From assembly GCF_000725285.1 (NCBI RefSeq), contig NZ_CP007161.1, positions 791,911 to 855,910 on the forward strand: DNA of 64,000 nt, in the 5' to 3' direction. This stretch comes from Virgibacillus sp. SK37. GTDB taxonomy: Bacteria > Bacillota > Bacilli > Bacillales > Amphibacillaceae. Below, piece by piece: positions 26,501 to 35,444 of the stretch (position 1 is its first letter; every line of letters begins with the position of its first letter). The notes under the pieces are model-generated. The model did not search any database. It was not told where the DNA came from and was given only the letters and a program-made list of their open reading frames with translations. The position numbers and the translations under genes were made by a program.

Positions 26501-27959
26501 CTCATCAGGTTATGGGAAATCTACCACTCTACAAACATTACTGTTGGCTTTCGCTGAAGAAAACAGCCCTGAAGCTTTTAATTGTTATATTTTTGACTTT
26601 GGTAATGGCGCGCTTCTTCCGTTGCAGCAATTACCACATACAGGAGATTATTTCCGTTCGGATGATCAACGTAAAATAGAAAAATTTCTAACATTTATGG
26701 CGGAAGAAATGGAAAGAAGAAAGCAGCTATTCCGAAGCAAGGAAGTTAGTAATATCAAGATGTATAATCTGATTTCTGAGGAAAGTTTGCCACTTATTTA
26801 TATTGCCATTGATAACTATGATTTAGTAAAAGAAGAAATGATCGATTTAGAAAACCGATTTACCCAGATTGCCAGAGATGGCCAGTCACTCGGTGTTTAC
26901 ACTGTATTAACTGCGACTAGATCCAACGCTGTTAAGCACGCACTGATGAGTAATTTAAAAACCAAGATTGCTCACTACCTAATGGATCAGGCAGAGAAAT
27001 ACGCGATTATTGGTAAAACCCAATACGATACAGAGGCAATGCCCGGAAGAGTATATATCAAAAATGATGATGCCTTTCTTGCTCAGATCTATTTGCCGGT
27101 AGCTGGAGAAACAGATGTGGAAGTATTGGAAAATATAAAAGAAAAAGTAAAACAATTGAAAGAAACATATAAGCATAGCGAAAAACCAGAAGGAATTGCC
27201 ATGCTACCACAACGTTTAGGGTTCATCACTTTCTATCAGGATTACAACGTGATACCTTCTAAAACAAAGCTCGCTATAGGATTAGATGAGGACACAGTTA
27301 AGCCAGTGTACATTGACTGGCAAAAAAATCGTCATTGTCTTATTTTAGGAGACGCTCAAAAAGGAAAAACAAATATGCTGCAACTGATTATTCACCGAAT
27401 GCAGGAACAGGCGGGCGCGCAGATTGGTGTCTTCGATTCAGTTGATCGTTCATTGGCAAACTATGTTGATGAGAGCGGCGTAACCTATATGGAAGTAAAA
27501 GAGCATGTGGAAAATTGGCTGAATACAGCTGGAAGCGAGTTTGAAAGTCGGGAAGAGAAATATCGTGAGGCACTACGTGAGCGTACCTCAGCGAATCTTC
27601 AATTTACACCATATATTCTTCTTGTTGATAGTATGGCGAATTTCCAGCAAAATCTGGATGCTGGTTTACAAACGAAAATTGCTGACTTTATTAAAAAATA
27701 CAGTCATTTAGGCTTTAGTTTTATTGCAACAGGAAATGCAAACGAGTTCTCTAAAGGATTCGATCCACTGACAAGTGAAGTAAAACAAATAAAGCAAGCT
27801 ATTTTATTAATGAAGAAGTCTGATCAAAGTTTCATTACATTACCATATACAAGAAATGAACCTGAAATTAAAGCAGGATATGGCTACTTTGTAGTAAATG
27901 GCCAAGTTAAGAAAATACAGGTTCCCCATTATGATGCAGAAAGGGTGACAGCTACATGA
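23535..27959 (+). CDS. essC: EssC/YukBA FtsK/SpoIIIE-type T7SS ATPase
   Basis: The 1474-residue motor has two N-terminal FHA-like domains (about residues 1-190) and two membrane helices near residues 228-270. Three ATPase domains follow, with Walker A motifs GTTGSGKSE (about 660), GSSGYGKST (about 990) and GDAQKGKTN (about 1272). The first carries a canonical Walker B with LISDEFAE; in the second, IAIDNYD lacks the following acidic residue, and the third is degenerate, as is usual for EssC. It powers secretion and recognises substrates by its C-terminal end. AAGGAGGTG precedes the ATG, and the end overlaps esaA by 4 bp. Confidence 0.97.
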   Translation: MRELWVFYKDYYQRLGIDDLKEITIGNQLHHTLTIKAVEIPTPYRLELNENRNVLYLDQEVIHDLKEGVPLPVFIDGQEVKFLITTSNYETKMFYTGNRTEISIPHAADLPAFRMLKQNKRWYVLPIDEAVYINGQQIRSRTVLNCGDIIYSAGSLVTLTDDDTLELSTHEYIQMELEQIELPSSVLKQKYPKYRRTPRMIYEQPEDKIDFSFPSEESEDNQRGLWLIIMPPLMMLIVMGVVALVRPRGIFILISVAMFGTTLVTSTVQYFKEKKKQRHRKEKRKRLYTRYLENKREELQNLADKQRDVLYYHFPSFERMKYLTNEISNRIWERTLVSNDFLQFRVGRASVPASFKVSAQRTDMSNQEIDDLLEKSQELVSHYKTIKNSPLVINLSEGSMGMIGKDSIVKKEIQQIVGQLSFSQSYHDVRFVAIFDEQEYASWEWMKWLPHFQLPHAYAKGFIYNEQTRDQLLTSIYELLKERDLDEEKDKKIFSPHFVFLITNRQLISEHVILEYLEGEHADIGISTIFAADTKESLSENIHTLVRYIDETQGDILIQQQKAVHIPFYLDEHTKQDNETFARTLRSLDHQLGMSNSIPDKVSFLELFHTEDAAEIGIQEKWLENQSSKSLAVPVGLKGKDDYVYLNLHEKAHGPHGLLAGTTGSGKSEFLQSYILSLAVHYHPYEVAFLLIDYKGGGMAQPFKSMPHLLGTITNIEGSKNFSKRALASIKSELKRRQRLFDMYEVNHINDYTDLYKEGEAEEPLPHLFLISDEFAELKSEEPEFIRELVSAARIGRSLGVHLILATQKPGGIIDDQIWSNARFKVALKVQDESDSKEILKNGDAAKITVTGRGYLQVGNNEVYELFQSAWSGAPYTKEAFGAEDEIALVTDLGLIPLSDVATEESGKKDKRTEIDAVVEEIAVVQQRLNINKLPSPWLPPLPSRAFAPEQISNEVNHYAIAMVDEPEQQRQIPYTYKAMDDGNIGVFGSSGYGKSTTLQTLLLAFAEENSPEAFNCYIFDFGNGALLPLQQLPHTGDYFRSDDQRKIEKFLTFMAEEMERRKQLFRSKEVSNIKMYNLISEESLPLIYIAIDNYDLVKEEMIDLENRFTQIARDGQSLGVYTVLTATRSNAVKHALMSNLKTKIAHYLMDQAEKYAIIGKTQYDTEAMPGRVYIKNDDAFLAQIYLPVAGETDVEVLENIKEKVKQLKETYKHSEKPEGIAMLPQRLGFITFYQDYNVIPSKTKLAIGLDEDTVKPVYIDWQKNRHCLILGDAQKGKTNMLQLIIHRMQEQAGAQIGVFDSVDRSLANYVDESGVTYMEVKEHVENWLNTAGSEFESREEKYREALRERTSANLQFTPYILLVDSMANFQQNLDAGLQTKIADFIKKYSHLGFSFIATGNANEFSKGFDPLTSEVKQIKQAILLMKKSDQSFITLPYTRNEPEIKAGYGYFVVNGQVKKIQVPHYDAERVTAT

Positions 27960-30871
27960 GTGAAGGACTTAAATCTTCTTTAACTCTAGCAGCAAAAATT
28001 CTTGTCATACTTGTTCTCCCACTCCTTCTATTCCGTTATGTGGACAGCCAGCCAGTACCGGCTGTCCAGGAGGAAGAGGATGAAGCGACAAGAAGTGTTG
28101 CTGTTGTAAATGAAGATACAGGAATAATACAGGAAGAAGAAAAATTGATATTGGGACAAGAAATTCCTGCTTTATTAAACGAGCAAAAAGATTACAAATG
28201 GACAGTTGTAAACAGAAGTGCAGCCGAACAAGGGTTTAGTAACCAAAATTATGACGCAATTATTTATGTTCCATCAACCTTTACGGAAAAAATTATGACG
28301 TTTAAGGAAGATAAACCTACGAAGGCAGCATTGAACTATGTTATCCAGCCAAATCTGGAAGCGAAGGACCGTCAGCGTATTCACAGAGAAATGGCGACTG
28401 CAAAAAACAAAATTAACGAAGAAATGTCCACCATTTATTGGAGCTATGTGTCAAAGGAAGTAGACAATATCCGGGCACAGTTTGATAAAATTCTTGAAAA
28501 AGAAGTTGCTTTCCAGGATGCAATGTACTCATTCTACACACCATCCTCCAAAACATTGGCACATGAAATTGATCAGCATAAAAACAATCTGGAGAACATT
28601 TTAAATCAGACAGATCAAATTAATGATGTATCCAGCGACAGTGCCAATGCTGCGAACGAAGCTGAAAATAAGATGAAGACATTTACCGAAGCTTTGGAAG
28701 CATATAAAGAAACACAACTGGAGCAGCAAAAGCTACTCCAAGCAGCACAGACAAAGAACCAGGAAGCAATTGCAGGTATTATAGAGGAAAACAATACGAA
28801 GCTTTCGGAGAGTATGGCTAAAAAACAAGAACAATTAAGTAAAATGCAGGATTCCGTAGTTTATTTAGAAAATCAAAATAGGAATCTACTTGAAAACTAC
28901 TCCACCAATGTCGCTAAAGGTAAAAATGCAATTAATGACTGGGTGGAATGGGAGCTAGCGTATAAGAATTCCTATTCGAATCTTAATGAGGAGATTAACT
29001 ATATAGTAGATAACTATGCTAAACAATTAGATAAAGAAAGATATGAATCAGCGAGTGAAGATGCAGCTAAAGCTGTAGAGAAGATAAATAAAGCACCTGT
29101 ATCCATGAAAATAGGAAAGTTGGAGAAACCAGAAAACCCCGAAGAAACCAACGTTTCCTTAGAAAACATTAGAACCAGCTTGAATACTCTAGAAGATGAA
29201 ATTAAGGATATTCAGAGCTTAATTGAAGCTTCTTCCCCTGATAATAATGGTGAAGAAGAAAGCGAAAATACGGGTGACTCAACACAAGAAGAGAAAGTTA
29301 CTACCAAGAATACGGTTAAAACTCCTATTTTAGAGTGGAATAAATTATATAATCGTATTCAACAAATTAATGGTGTGTTGACCAAAAAAGAGGCAGAGAT
29401 AAACAAAGAAGATTTTCCTTTAGAAGAATGGGAAAACTTGGTGGATGAATATGAAAAGGTAGTAAATAAATTAGAAGATAATAGAGATAGTTTAGCAGGA
29501 GAAATCGTTAAAAATATAATCGCTAAACAGAAACAACTCGATAAGTTAGAGATAGATTTTCCTGGAGAAGATATTCAAAATAAAACAATTGCCTCCTTAA
29601 TTAAATATAACGATTCTTTAACTGAAATTACTACAACGCTTAGTCAAGAATCTAAATTAAATAAAAAGTTTACTGGGGAAATTGAGAAGTTTACTAAGTC
29701 AAAAGTAGATGAAGTTTTTAATGAAGTTAACCAAAAGTATACTGACCGTTTAAGTCCTGTTTTTGGTGTAGCAAGTGAGGAAATAAATCAACTAAGAAAT
29801 CAAAGTCCAACTGAAAGCTTTTCTGAAGTCTTGAAGGGATTAGAATTGACTCTTAATGAAAATAAAGAACTTATCCAAGCAGAGCAAGCCAATACAAACG
29901 ATTTAATAAAAGCACTTCAACAAAACGCAACTGAGATTACGAACCAACTTCAAACGGTGAATGCAGATACGTTTGAATGGCAGGAATCTCCGTCTTTGGA
30001 GTATTTAGATGGTCAAATGGTGTTCAGTATCCAACAGGGCACTGCTTCTGATTTAAAGCAATTATCTGATTTAGTTACCAACCTGGAAGAAAATCAGAGC
30101 GAAATTACGACAAACACAAAAGATTTACAAGCTCAAATCAGCACTGTTCAAAAGCAATCGGATGAGTTGAATAATAAATGGTCTGTCAATGTTGCTTCGA
30201 CTGGATTAATCAGAGAGGATGCATACGAGATCCTTGGAAACACCGTTGTCGATGGCCAGGAAAATCCATTTGTTTATAATCATTTAGCCAATCCGGTAAA
30301 TGTTGAAGGACAAGTAAATGGCAAGGTTCTTTCTGAAACGGAGGAAAGAGTGCCACCTGTGGTTATGTTCATGATTATCCTTATAAGTGGATTATTAATC
30401 GGGTTCTTAAGTCATTATTACTCCAATAATACGTATCTCGTACAAGGTGGTTTATTCCTTTTACTGAATCTGGCGGTTGGAATGATAATAAGTATTTATG
30501 GTTTGAATCTATATGAATTGGATGATGCTCAGGCAATAAAATGGTCTGTCTTTACCATTCTTTTATTAATGGCCTGTGCAAACGTAGTCCGTGGTGGTTT
30601 GTTCATTGGACCATTTGTCGGATGGTTGGCAAGTATAGCAATGATCGTGTTCTTTATTACACCACTATTAAATATTGTGGTTCCTGAGTTCACCTTTAAT
30701 AATCCAGTATCCAATGTATATATGGGATTACAGTATGGTACGGAAACATCGTTTATACTAACAATAATTGTATTAGCTGCTATTACACTAGCAATCTCTG
30801 CTTTTATTTACACATTGCAATTTATGAGAAATAAAGCAAGGGTGGAGCCGAATGAAGAAAAAGCTTCTTAG
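27956..30871 (+). CDS. esaA: EsaA/YueB T7SS membrane protein
   Basis: The 971-residue protein has one N-terminal helix (about residues 11-30). A very long extracellular region rich in coiled coil follows (about 31-795), and then about six C-terminal membrane helices ending in a short charged tail. This matches YueB/EsaA, an essential component of Firmicutes type VII secretion. B. subtilis YueB is also the receptor of phage SPP1. The start overlaps the essC stop (ATGA), and its 3' end overlaps essA by 20 bp. The region coding for residues about 420-640 is more AT rich and Lys/Glu/Asn rich than the ends, as expected for a fast-evolving surface stalk. Confidence 0.95.
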   Translation: MSEGLKSSLTLAAKILVILVLPLLLFRYVDSQPVPAVQEEEDEATRSVAVVNEDTGIIQEEEKLILGQEIPALLNEQKDYKWTVVNRSAAEQGFSNQNYDAIIYVPSTFTEKIMTFKEDKPTKAALNYVIQPNLEAKDRQRIHREMATAKNKINEEMSTIYWSYVSKEVDNIRAQFDKILEKEVAFQDAMYSFYTPSSKTLAHEIDQHKNNLENILNQTDQINDVSSDSANAANEAENKMKTFTEALEAYKETQLEQQKLLQAAQTKNQEAIAGIIEENNTKLSESMAKKQEQLSKMQDSVVYLENQNRNLLENYSTNVAKGKNAINDWVEWELAYKNSYSNLNEEINYIVDNYAKQLDKERYESASEDAAKAVEKINKAPVSMKIGKLEKPENPEETNVSLENIRTSLNTLEDEIKDIQSLIEASSPDNNGEEESENTGDSTQEEKVTTKNTVKTPILEWNKLYNRIQQINGVLTKKEAEINKEDFPLEEWENLVDEYEKVVNKLEDNRDSLAGEIVKNIIAKQKQLDKLEIDFPGEDIQNKTIASLIKYNDSLTEITTTLSQESKLNKKFTGEIEKFTKSKVDEVFNEVNQKYTDRLSPVFGVASEEINQLRNQSPTESFSEVLKGLELTLNENKELIQAEQANTNDLIKALQQNATEITNQLQTVNADTFEWQESPSLEYLDGQMVFSIQQGTASDLKQLSDLVTNLEENQSEITTNTKDLQAQISTVQKQSDELNNKWSVNVASTGLIREDAYEILGNTVVDGQENPFVYNHLANPVNVEGQVNGKVLSETEERVPPVVMFMIILISGLLIGFLSHYYSNNTYLVQGGLFLLLNLAVGMIISIYGLNLYELDDAQAIKWSVFTILLLMACANVVRGGLFIGPFVGWLASIAMIVFFITPLLNIVVPEFTFNNPVSNVYMGLQYGTETSFILTIIVLAAITLAISAFIYTLQFMRNKARVEPNEEKAS

Positions 30872-31307
30872 TCTTCTTCTATTAGTATCTATTATGTTTG
30901 TAAGCCTGCCGGTGCATGCAGAAGATAATCAAGCACCGGTAGAGCCAAATATATATGAAAAAAAAGAAATTAATATTAAGCCGAATAGTCGGGATCAAAT
31001 CGAACAACGTGAAGAACTTCCAGAAGAACAGAAACAATTATCTTTTGAGAAGAAAGATAAGACGGAGAGTAACTTAATTAAGGAAAAGTTATTTGCCTCT
31101 TCTGTAAAAGAAACAAATACGATTACATCCAAGTCGGACCAACTTGGTTTGTTTTCACAGAAAGAGAAACAAATGAAGCTAGATGGTGACGAGGAGAATG
31201 TGGAAAGTAGCACGAATGTCATGATGCTATTAATTATAGCCGTCGTGCTTATTATCGGCATTATGTTCTTTGTTCTTCTACCTAAGTTAAAGCACTCGGA
31301 GAGCTGA
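30852..31307 (+). CDS. essA: EssA/YueC T7SS membrane protein
   Basis: The 151-residue protein begins with a signal-like helix (LLSLLLLVSIMFVSLPVHA), has a charged middle, and ends with a membrane helix (about residues 124-144) and a short basic tail. This topology and its place after esaA fit EssA (YueC). It overlaps esaA by 20 bp. It is the last core gene, and no separate YueD-like gene follows. Confidence 0.9.
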   Translation: MKKKLLSLLLLVSIMFVSLPVHAEDNQAPVEPNIYEKKEINIKPNSRDQIEQREELPEEQKQLSFEKKDKTESNLIKEKLFASSVKETNTITSKSDQLGLFSQKEKQMKLDGDEENVESSTNVMMLLIIAVVLIIGIMFFVLLPKLKHSES

Positions 31308-31333
31308 GTAAACTTATATCGGAGGTGTATCAG

Positions 31334-31765
31334 ATGGCAGATGATGCTGATTTCCTAAGTCAGGCTTTTGCAGTTATATCCGGTCGGTCTGCTGATATTG
31401 AAGAAAAAATTGACAGATTAACGAAAGCTAAAAATGATATTCGTGAGGAACAGGCATCCAGTATGACGGAAATAACGAAAATTACCAAGCCGACTTTAGA
31501 AGGTGTTTGGTCAGGCAACCGTGCTACCAACTTTGATGATGACCGAGAAGATGCTTTAGAAATTATGGAAAAAATTACTGATGACTATGATGACTACATT
31601 CAGCGCATTGAGAATGAAATATTTCAATTAAATTTGCAAAAAGGTGCATTGGATATAGCAAGTTCTATTGCTCATCAGGCAGACAACCTTCTGGATAAAG
31701 GGGAAGAGGTTGCTGCAGAATTGGGAGATAAAATCAGAGATCTAAAAGGCAGGTTGTTCTCATGA
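31334..31765 (+). CDS. LXG-associated helical protein (DUF5082, YwqH-like)
   Basis: The 143-residue, all-helical protein has a coiled-coil N-terminal half and a central GVWSGNRATNF turn that resembles a WXG motif. In B. subtilis, YwqH sits in the same position in front of an LXG toxin, and such Lap-type proteins act as targeting partners that are secreted with the toxin. The ATG at 31334 is 8 nt from GGAGG; the GTG three codons earlier overlaps that site. It overlaps the next gene by 4 bp. Confidence 0.85.
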   Translation: MADDADFLSQAFAVISGRSADIEEKIDRLTKAKNDIREEQASSMTEITKITKPTLEGVWSGNRATNFDDDREDALEIMEKITDDYDDYIQRIENEIFQLNLQKGALDIASSIAHQADNLLDKGEEVAAELGDKIRDLKGRLFS

Positions 31766-32061
31766 AGGCACATATAGAAACAACTGGTGGTGGAGCTTCA
31801 GAAATCCGCTTGGAAATAGAGTCTGTCTTAAGTGAAATAGATGATGCAAAGCAAGCATTGCAAGAAGTCCAATTAACAGGTGCTAGCGAAGATGCGTATG
31901 GGAAAAACAGGCTGAATTATACAGACCAATGGTTGGAAAGAGAAAAAAATCTAGAGGAATTACTTAAGCAATATATGCAGGTCGTGGAAAAAAATCTAGC
32001 AGATACAGTGGCTAATGTGAAGACACTCAAAGAGCAGGATGAAGCCATAAAGCGAACTTAA
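31762..32061 (+). CDS. LXG-associated helical protein (DUF5344, YwqI-like)
   Basis: The 99-residue, all-helical protein is similar in position and size to B. subtilis YwqI, the second small partner of LXG toxins. It has an amphipathic first helix (residues 10-40), a short turn around TGASEDAYGKNR and a second long helix. It overlaps the previous gene by 4 bp and precedes the toxin by 20 bp, so the three form one operon. Confidence 0.85.
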   Translation: MKAHIETTGGGASEIRLEIESVLSEIDDAKQALQEVQLTGASEDAYGKNRLNYTDQWLEREKNLEELLKQYMQVVEKNLADTVANVKTLKEQDEAIKRT

Positions 32062-32081
32062 CATGGAGAGGCAGGTAAGTC

Positions 32082-33905
32082 ATGGGTAATGAACGTTTAT
32101 TAGAATCCAAAACACTGGTAGCTTCCATGGAAGATAGAGCTGTACAATATGAAAGCTTGAAGAAGCAGTTTGTTAGTTTGAAGAATGCCTTTCAAAAAAT
32201 AGTGGATCTGGATGGTTTTAAGGGTCAGGGAGCCAGGGCAATCAAAGGATTCTATCAGGGACAGATTGAAGTGGTAGATTCCTGGATCTCTATCTGCAAC
32301 GTGAAAATTGCCTTCTTTAATGGTATATCAGGTTCAACTGAGGATGTGGATTTATCAGGAGACACATTGGTCCAGGTACCATTCTTGAAAGAAGAGTTAT
32401 ATACTGGACATACACAGTCAAAAGAGATGGTTGACGCCCAGCGAAAATCATTAAAAAGCATTTTTGATCGAATAAACGACCTTGTCTCCCTTCAGCCTTT
32501 CTCAAAGGAGGACTTTGAAGAAAAGATAGACCAGGCCAATAAGAAACGAAAAGATACGATGGAACAGGTAGCTAATCTGGATGAAGGACTAGTAGAGGAA
32601 TATGCCTCTTCTGAGTATCTCGAGAATATGATGGTAGGTCTCTTCAGTGCTCTGCTTGATGCTACAAGCCAAGGCTCAGCAATTTCGCCAATAAATTTTG
32701 ATGCCCAGGCCTATCACAATAGTGATGTATACCAGATGCGAGAAGATGCACAAGCACAAACAGATGCTTATCTCGAATTTAAAGAGCAACAGGAGGAGCA
32801 GCGACGTATCCAAAAAGAAATGGAAGAATTGGAAAATCGACCATGGTATGAAAAAGCATGGGATACTGTTTCTACGTTTACAGGAGAAGTCACTGGCTAT
32901 TATGATATGAAACGCGCAGCTACAGGTATTGATCCAGTGACGGGCGAAGAACTATCTGAAGCAGATCGCGTCAAAGCAGCCACTTTTGCAGCAGCAGGCT
33001 TCATTCCCTTTGTCGGCTGGGCCGGCCGAGCAGCAAAAGGTGGAAATGCCATTTACAAAACCGCCAAGGGCGTCAAAGCGGTGGACCACTCCCTCGACGC
33101 CTATAAAAATGCCAAAGCCTTCACTACTCTACAAAAAACAGAGTACGGCATTTATGGCCTTGCTTCCGCGAACGGCTTCAGTGAGTATATAACAGGAAAA
33201 GATATGTTCGGGAATGAATTGAGTGAAGAAAAGCGGAATAGTAGTTTGACAGAGGCACTGTTTGTGTTGGGCGTTGGTGGAGCAGGAGCTTATGTAGATC
33301 GGTTGCAGGCTGGGAATGCTGTGAATAGTATTTTGGAAAAAAATAATAAGTATTATGGTGAGGTTAAAGGTGGAAAAGGGTTTAGTAAAGCTGAATTATT
33401 AAACGTAACTGGTTTAAAAAAGGCGGAATTTGATGAGATAGTATCTATGCCGAAAGGAAGTAGACCAGATCCTTCTTCATACTTAAGTACAGAGTATATA
33501 GAACATCATCTAAAACAATTTGAAAAAGGCGGGTCATTTATAATGACCCAAAAACAATATATAAGATTTGTTGAAGGAAACGATTATATTGGATGTCCTG
33601 ATAATACACAATTTATCGCACCAAAAAAATTTATAGATGATATAGCTGAACTAGCTAATGGAGATATTACTTTTTTTGAAAAAATGCTAGGTTTTGATGA
33701 TGGACACTTTTTATCAGAAGGCGGATTGGTGCGATTTGATATAAGAGAACCTAAGGATCTCAATCTAAGGATGCCATCTGGAAATGAATATGGTGCTAAT
33801 AGTCATTGGATTCCTGGTGGATATACTGATGGAGGAACAGCTGAAGCAATAGTTGATAAAATACCTAATAATACTGCATTTGTAGATAAAACATTTATAG
33901 AATAG
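32082..33905 (+). CDS. Full-length LXG polymorphic toxin of the type VII system
   Basis: The 607-residue toxin has an N-terminal LXG domain (about 1-200) for type VII export, with LDGFKGQGARAIKGFY carrying the LxG-like motif. A short connector with WYEKAWDTV follows, then a pre-toxin TG-type region starting ATGIDPVTGEEL (about 280). The linker to residue 399 contains FIPFVGWAGRAAKGG and ITGKDMFGNELSEEKRNS. The variable tail (about 400-607) has HHLKQFE, GLVRFDI, RMPSGNEYGAN and WIPGGYT motifs. I recognise the tail as a recurrent toxin-type domain but cannot assign its chemistry. The linker coding region (32976-33278) recurs downstream several times. Confidence 0.93.
   Translation: MGNERLLESKTLVASMEDRAVQYESLKKQFVSLKNAFQKIVDLDGFKGQGARAIKGFYQGQIEVVDSWISICNVKIAFFNGISGSTEDVDLSGDTLVQVPFLKEELYTGHTQSKEMVDAQRKSLKSIFDRINDLVSLQPFSKEDFEEKIDQANKKRKDTMEQVANLDEGLVEEYASSEYLENMMVGLFSALLDATSQGSAISPINFDAQAYHNSDVYQMREDAQAQTDAYLEFKEQQEEQRRIQKEMEELENRPWYEKAWDTVSTFTGEVTGYYDMKRAATGIDPVTGEELSEADRVKAATFAAAGFIPFVGWAGRAAKGGNAIYKTAKGVKAVDHSLDAYKNAKAFTTLQKTEYGIYGLASANGFSEYITGKDMFGNELSEEKRNSSLTEALFVLGVGGAGAYVDRLQAGNAVNSILEKNNKYYGEVKGGKGFSKAELLNVTGLKKAEFDEIVSMPKGSRPDPSSYLSTEYIEHHLKQFEKGGSFIMTQKQYIRFVEGNDYIGCPDNTQFIAPKKFIDDIAELANGDITFFEKMLGFDDGHFLSEGGLVRFDIREPKDLNLRMPSGNEYGANSHWIPGGYTDGGTAEAIVDKIPNNTAFVDKTFIE
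32976..33278 (+). repeat. Linker copy A, inside the expressed LXG gene
   Basis: This stretch codes for the pre-toxin linker (from ATFAAAGFIPFVGW to ALFVLGVG). It is the parental copy of segments found near 37617, 40637 and, decayed, near 44118. The boundary at its 3' end is where the toxin tails start to differ. Confidence 0.85.
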
Positions 33906-33916
33906 GAGTAGTTTGT

Positions 33917-34396
33917 ATGAATATTAAGATGAAAGTTATTCAAGCTATTGATAATAATGAGTTCATTGATTTGTTAAAGGGGAAAGGAGATTATAAAATT
34001 GAACTTCATCAATGGGTTAGTGCAAACGTGCCTACAGATGTAGAGAGTATATTAACAAAAGGAATTTATCCACTATATTTAGATGATCAAAATAAAAGAG
34101 TAGAATTGAAATTAGAACAATCTTTAATAACTATGATAGATGGTGAATTATTTGATATATATTGTGCTCTATCAACTATCTTTTGCCAATTAATAGAGGA
34201 AGGTCTAGGTACAGCTCCATTTAAAATTAATCAAGATAAAATTCTAAACAAGCTTAGAATTACTTTGAATAGTAAGGAGAAGGAATTGAAGAATTATTTT
34301 GAATGGGAAGGACTTGGAAAGCCAGAAGGAATGTGGACGGAAGTTTTACGAATGGATAGTATTTGTAAAAGACGTTGGGGAATATCTCTTTTATAG
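33917..34396 (+). CDS. Putative immunity protein of the full-length LXG toxin (family A)
   Basis: The 159-residue cytoplasmic protein starts 11 bp after the toxin stop codon, behind AGGAG, which is the standard place for the cognate immunity gene. It shares VPTDVESIL and the block around CALSTIFCQLIEEGLGTAPFKINQDKIL with the product of 41503-41976, so the two are paralogues. I do not recognise a named immunity family. Confidence 0.8.
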   Translation: MNIKMKVIQAIDNNEFIDLLKGKGDYKIELHQWVSANVPTDVESILTKGIYPLYLDDQNKRVELKLEQSLITMIDGELFDIYCALSTIFCQLIEEGLGTAPFKINQDKILNKLRITLNSKEKELKNYFEWEGLGKPEGMWTEVLRMDSICKRRWGISLL

Positions 34397-34480
34397 ATTT
34401 TACTGACCTGGTAATAGGTGCGATCTATGACAACTATAGAGAATTAGTTCTTTTAACGTCCATTTACACACTAATTGTCG

Positions 34481-34620
34481 AAAGTAAGCTTGTATTTATC
34501 ATATAATTCACCATACGGTTTATGTTTCTAACCACGTTACTTTATCTTATCCTCCACAGTAATATGATTTTCTGCATACCAAATTTTTGTATCTCTCCCT
34601 GTTCCATTTAGAATGAGGGG
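34481..34620 (-). pseudogene. Inverted decayed coding fragment
   Basis: On the minus strand one frame reads GTGRDTKIWYAENHITVEDKIK, then two stops two codons apart, then KPYGELYDKYKLTFDN and a stop. The residue composition looks like real protein rather than chance. It is the only minus-strand remnant I see in the toxin island. The plus-strand gap 34397-34620 holds nothing else recognisable. Confidence 0.35.
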
Positions 34621-34622
34621 AA

Positions 34623-34757
34623 ATATCTCCTTGGTTTGACCGAAAAGGCGGTGGAATACAATTTCATTTTTCTATGCAAATTAAAGTTTTTGAAGGCAAT
34701 ATGGTAGAAGCTACGGTTGAAAATTTACTTAAAAACAAACATATTAAAGAGATATAA
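34623..34757 (+). pseudogene. Decayed end of a TNT-like NAD-glycohydrolase toxin
   Basis: The open end of a frame reads ISPWFDRKGGGIQFHF and continues to VENLLKNKHIKEI and a stop. The PWF...GGGxQ block followed by a closing helix is the pattern at the C-terminus of TNT (NAD+ glycohydrolase) toxins. The frame is cut by a stop just upstream (34614), so only the tail survives. It lies directly before an immunity-type gene, which would fit a former toxin/immunity pair. Confidence 0.5.
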
Positions 34758-34789
34758 GTTGGATATGTTGAGCGAGAGGAGCTAAAAAG

Positions 34790-35398
34790 TTGAAATATGA
34801 GGTAGCGTCTACAATTTTAAATAAAGTTGGGAAGGAAGTAATCCTTTTTGGAGATAAATTAATAGAAAATTCTGGCCAATGGGATAATTACTATCAAGTA
34901 CAAAAAACAGAAAAGAACTGGGAATACAGTCTTATATATAGCGAAAGAAAAGATGCACCTAAGAAAAAAGTAATTAAAATATTTTCAAATGAAGAGATCG
35001 CGGTTAAATATTTCTTTTTAAAGCAGCTATCTTCCCACTATTATCTTAATTTTGTATTACCTACTAGTAAAAATGAAGTAGATTTCACAAAAGAAATAGT
35101 TGAACAAAAAGTTTCGGTTCTGGGCATTCCTTCAAGCTATTATGACTTTAAAGATAAAAGAAAGCCCTCTTCGATTCAAGTAGAAAAGAATAATGAAAAT
35201 AACTTAATTGTACAATTCATTGGCAATGATCAGCAAATTCATTTGGAAACACTTCCGTTAGAAATTGAAGAAGGTTATGAAGTAATGTATGAGAGAATAT
35301 ACCTTTTATATTTACTTAAAACATTGGAGAAAGAATTAATGAATTCTAATATACTTTCTTCCAACTTCACAGATGAGGATATCTGTGAATACTTATAA
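34790..35398 (+). CDS. Immunity-type protein, family B
   Basis: The 202-residue soluble protein starts at a TTG 8 nt after GAGGAG. It is a paralogue of 44885-45511: both have NKxGKEV/NKLSIP starts, an NWxYSLI/NWQFELV block, FSxExxAxKYF and a LYLLxxxxE end. It follows the TNT-like tail remnant, so it may protect against a TNT-type toxin. That link is inferred from position. Confidence 0.7.
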   Translation: MKYEVASTILNKVGKEVILFGDKLIENSGQWDNYYQVQKTEKNWEYSLIYSERKDAPKKKVIKIFSNEEIAVKYFFLKQLSSHYYLNFVLPTSKNEVDFTKEIVEQKVSVLGIPSSYYDFKDKRKPSSIQVEKNNENNLIVQFIGNDQQIHLETLPLEIEEGYEVMYERIYLLYLLKTLEKELMNSNILSSNFTDEDICEYL

Positions 35399-35444
35399 AT
35401 TTGTATAACTGTAAAATAGATGTAAATTAATTAAGTATAAATAT

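Noticed and set aside
32082-33905. Assigning the toxin tail to a deaminase (as in YwqJ) or an ADP-ribosyltransferase
   Set aside because: I do not see the deaminase HxE...PCxxC pattern or a convincing ART motif set, so the activity is left open.
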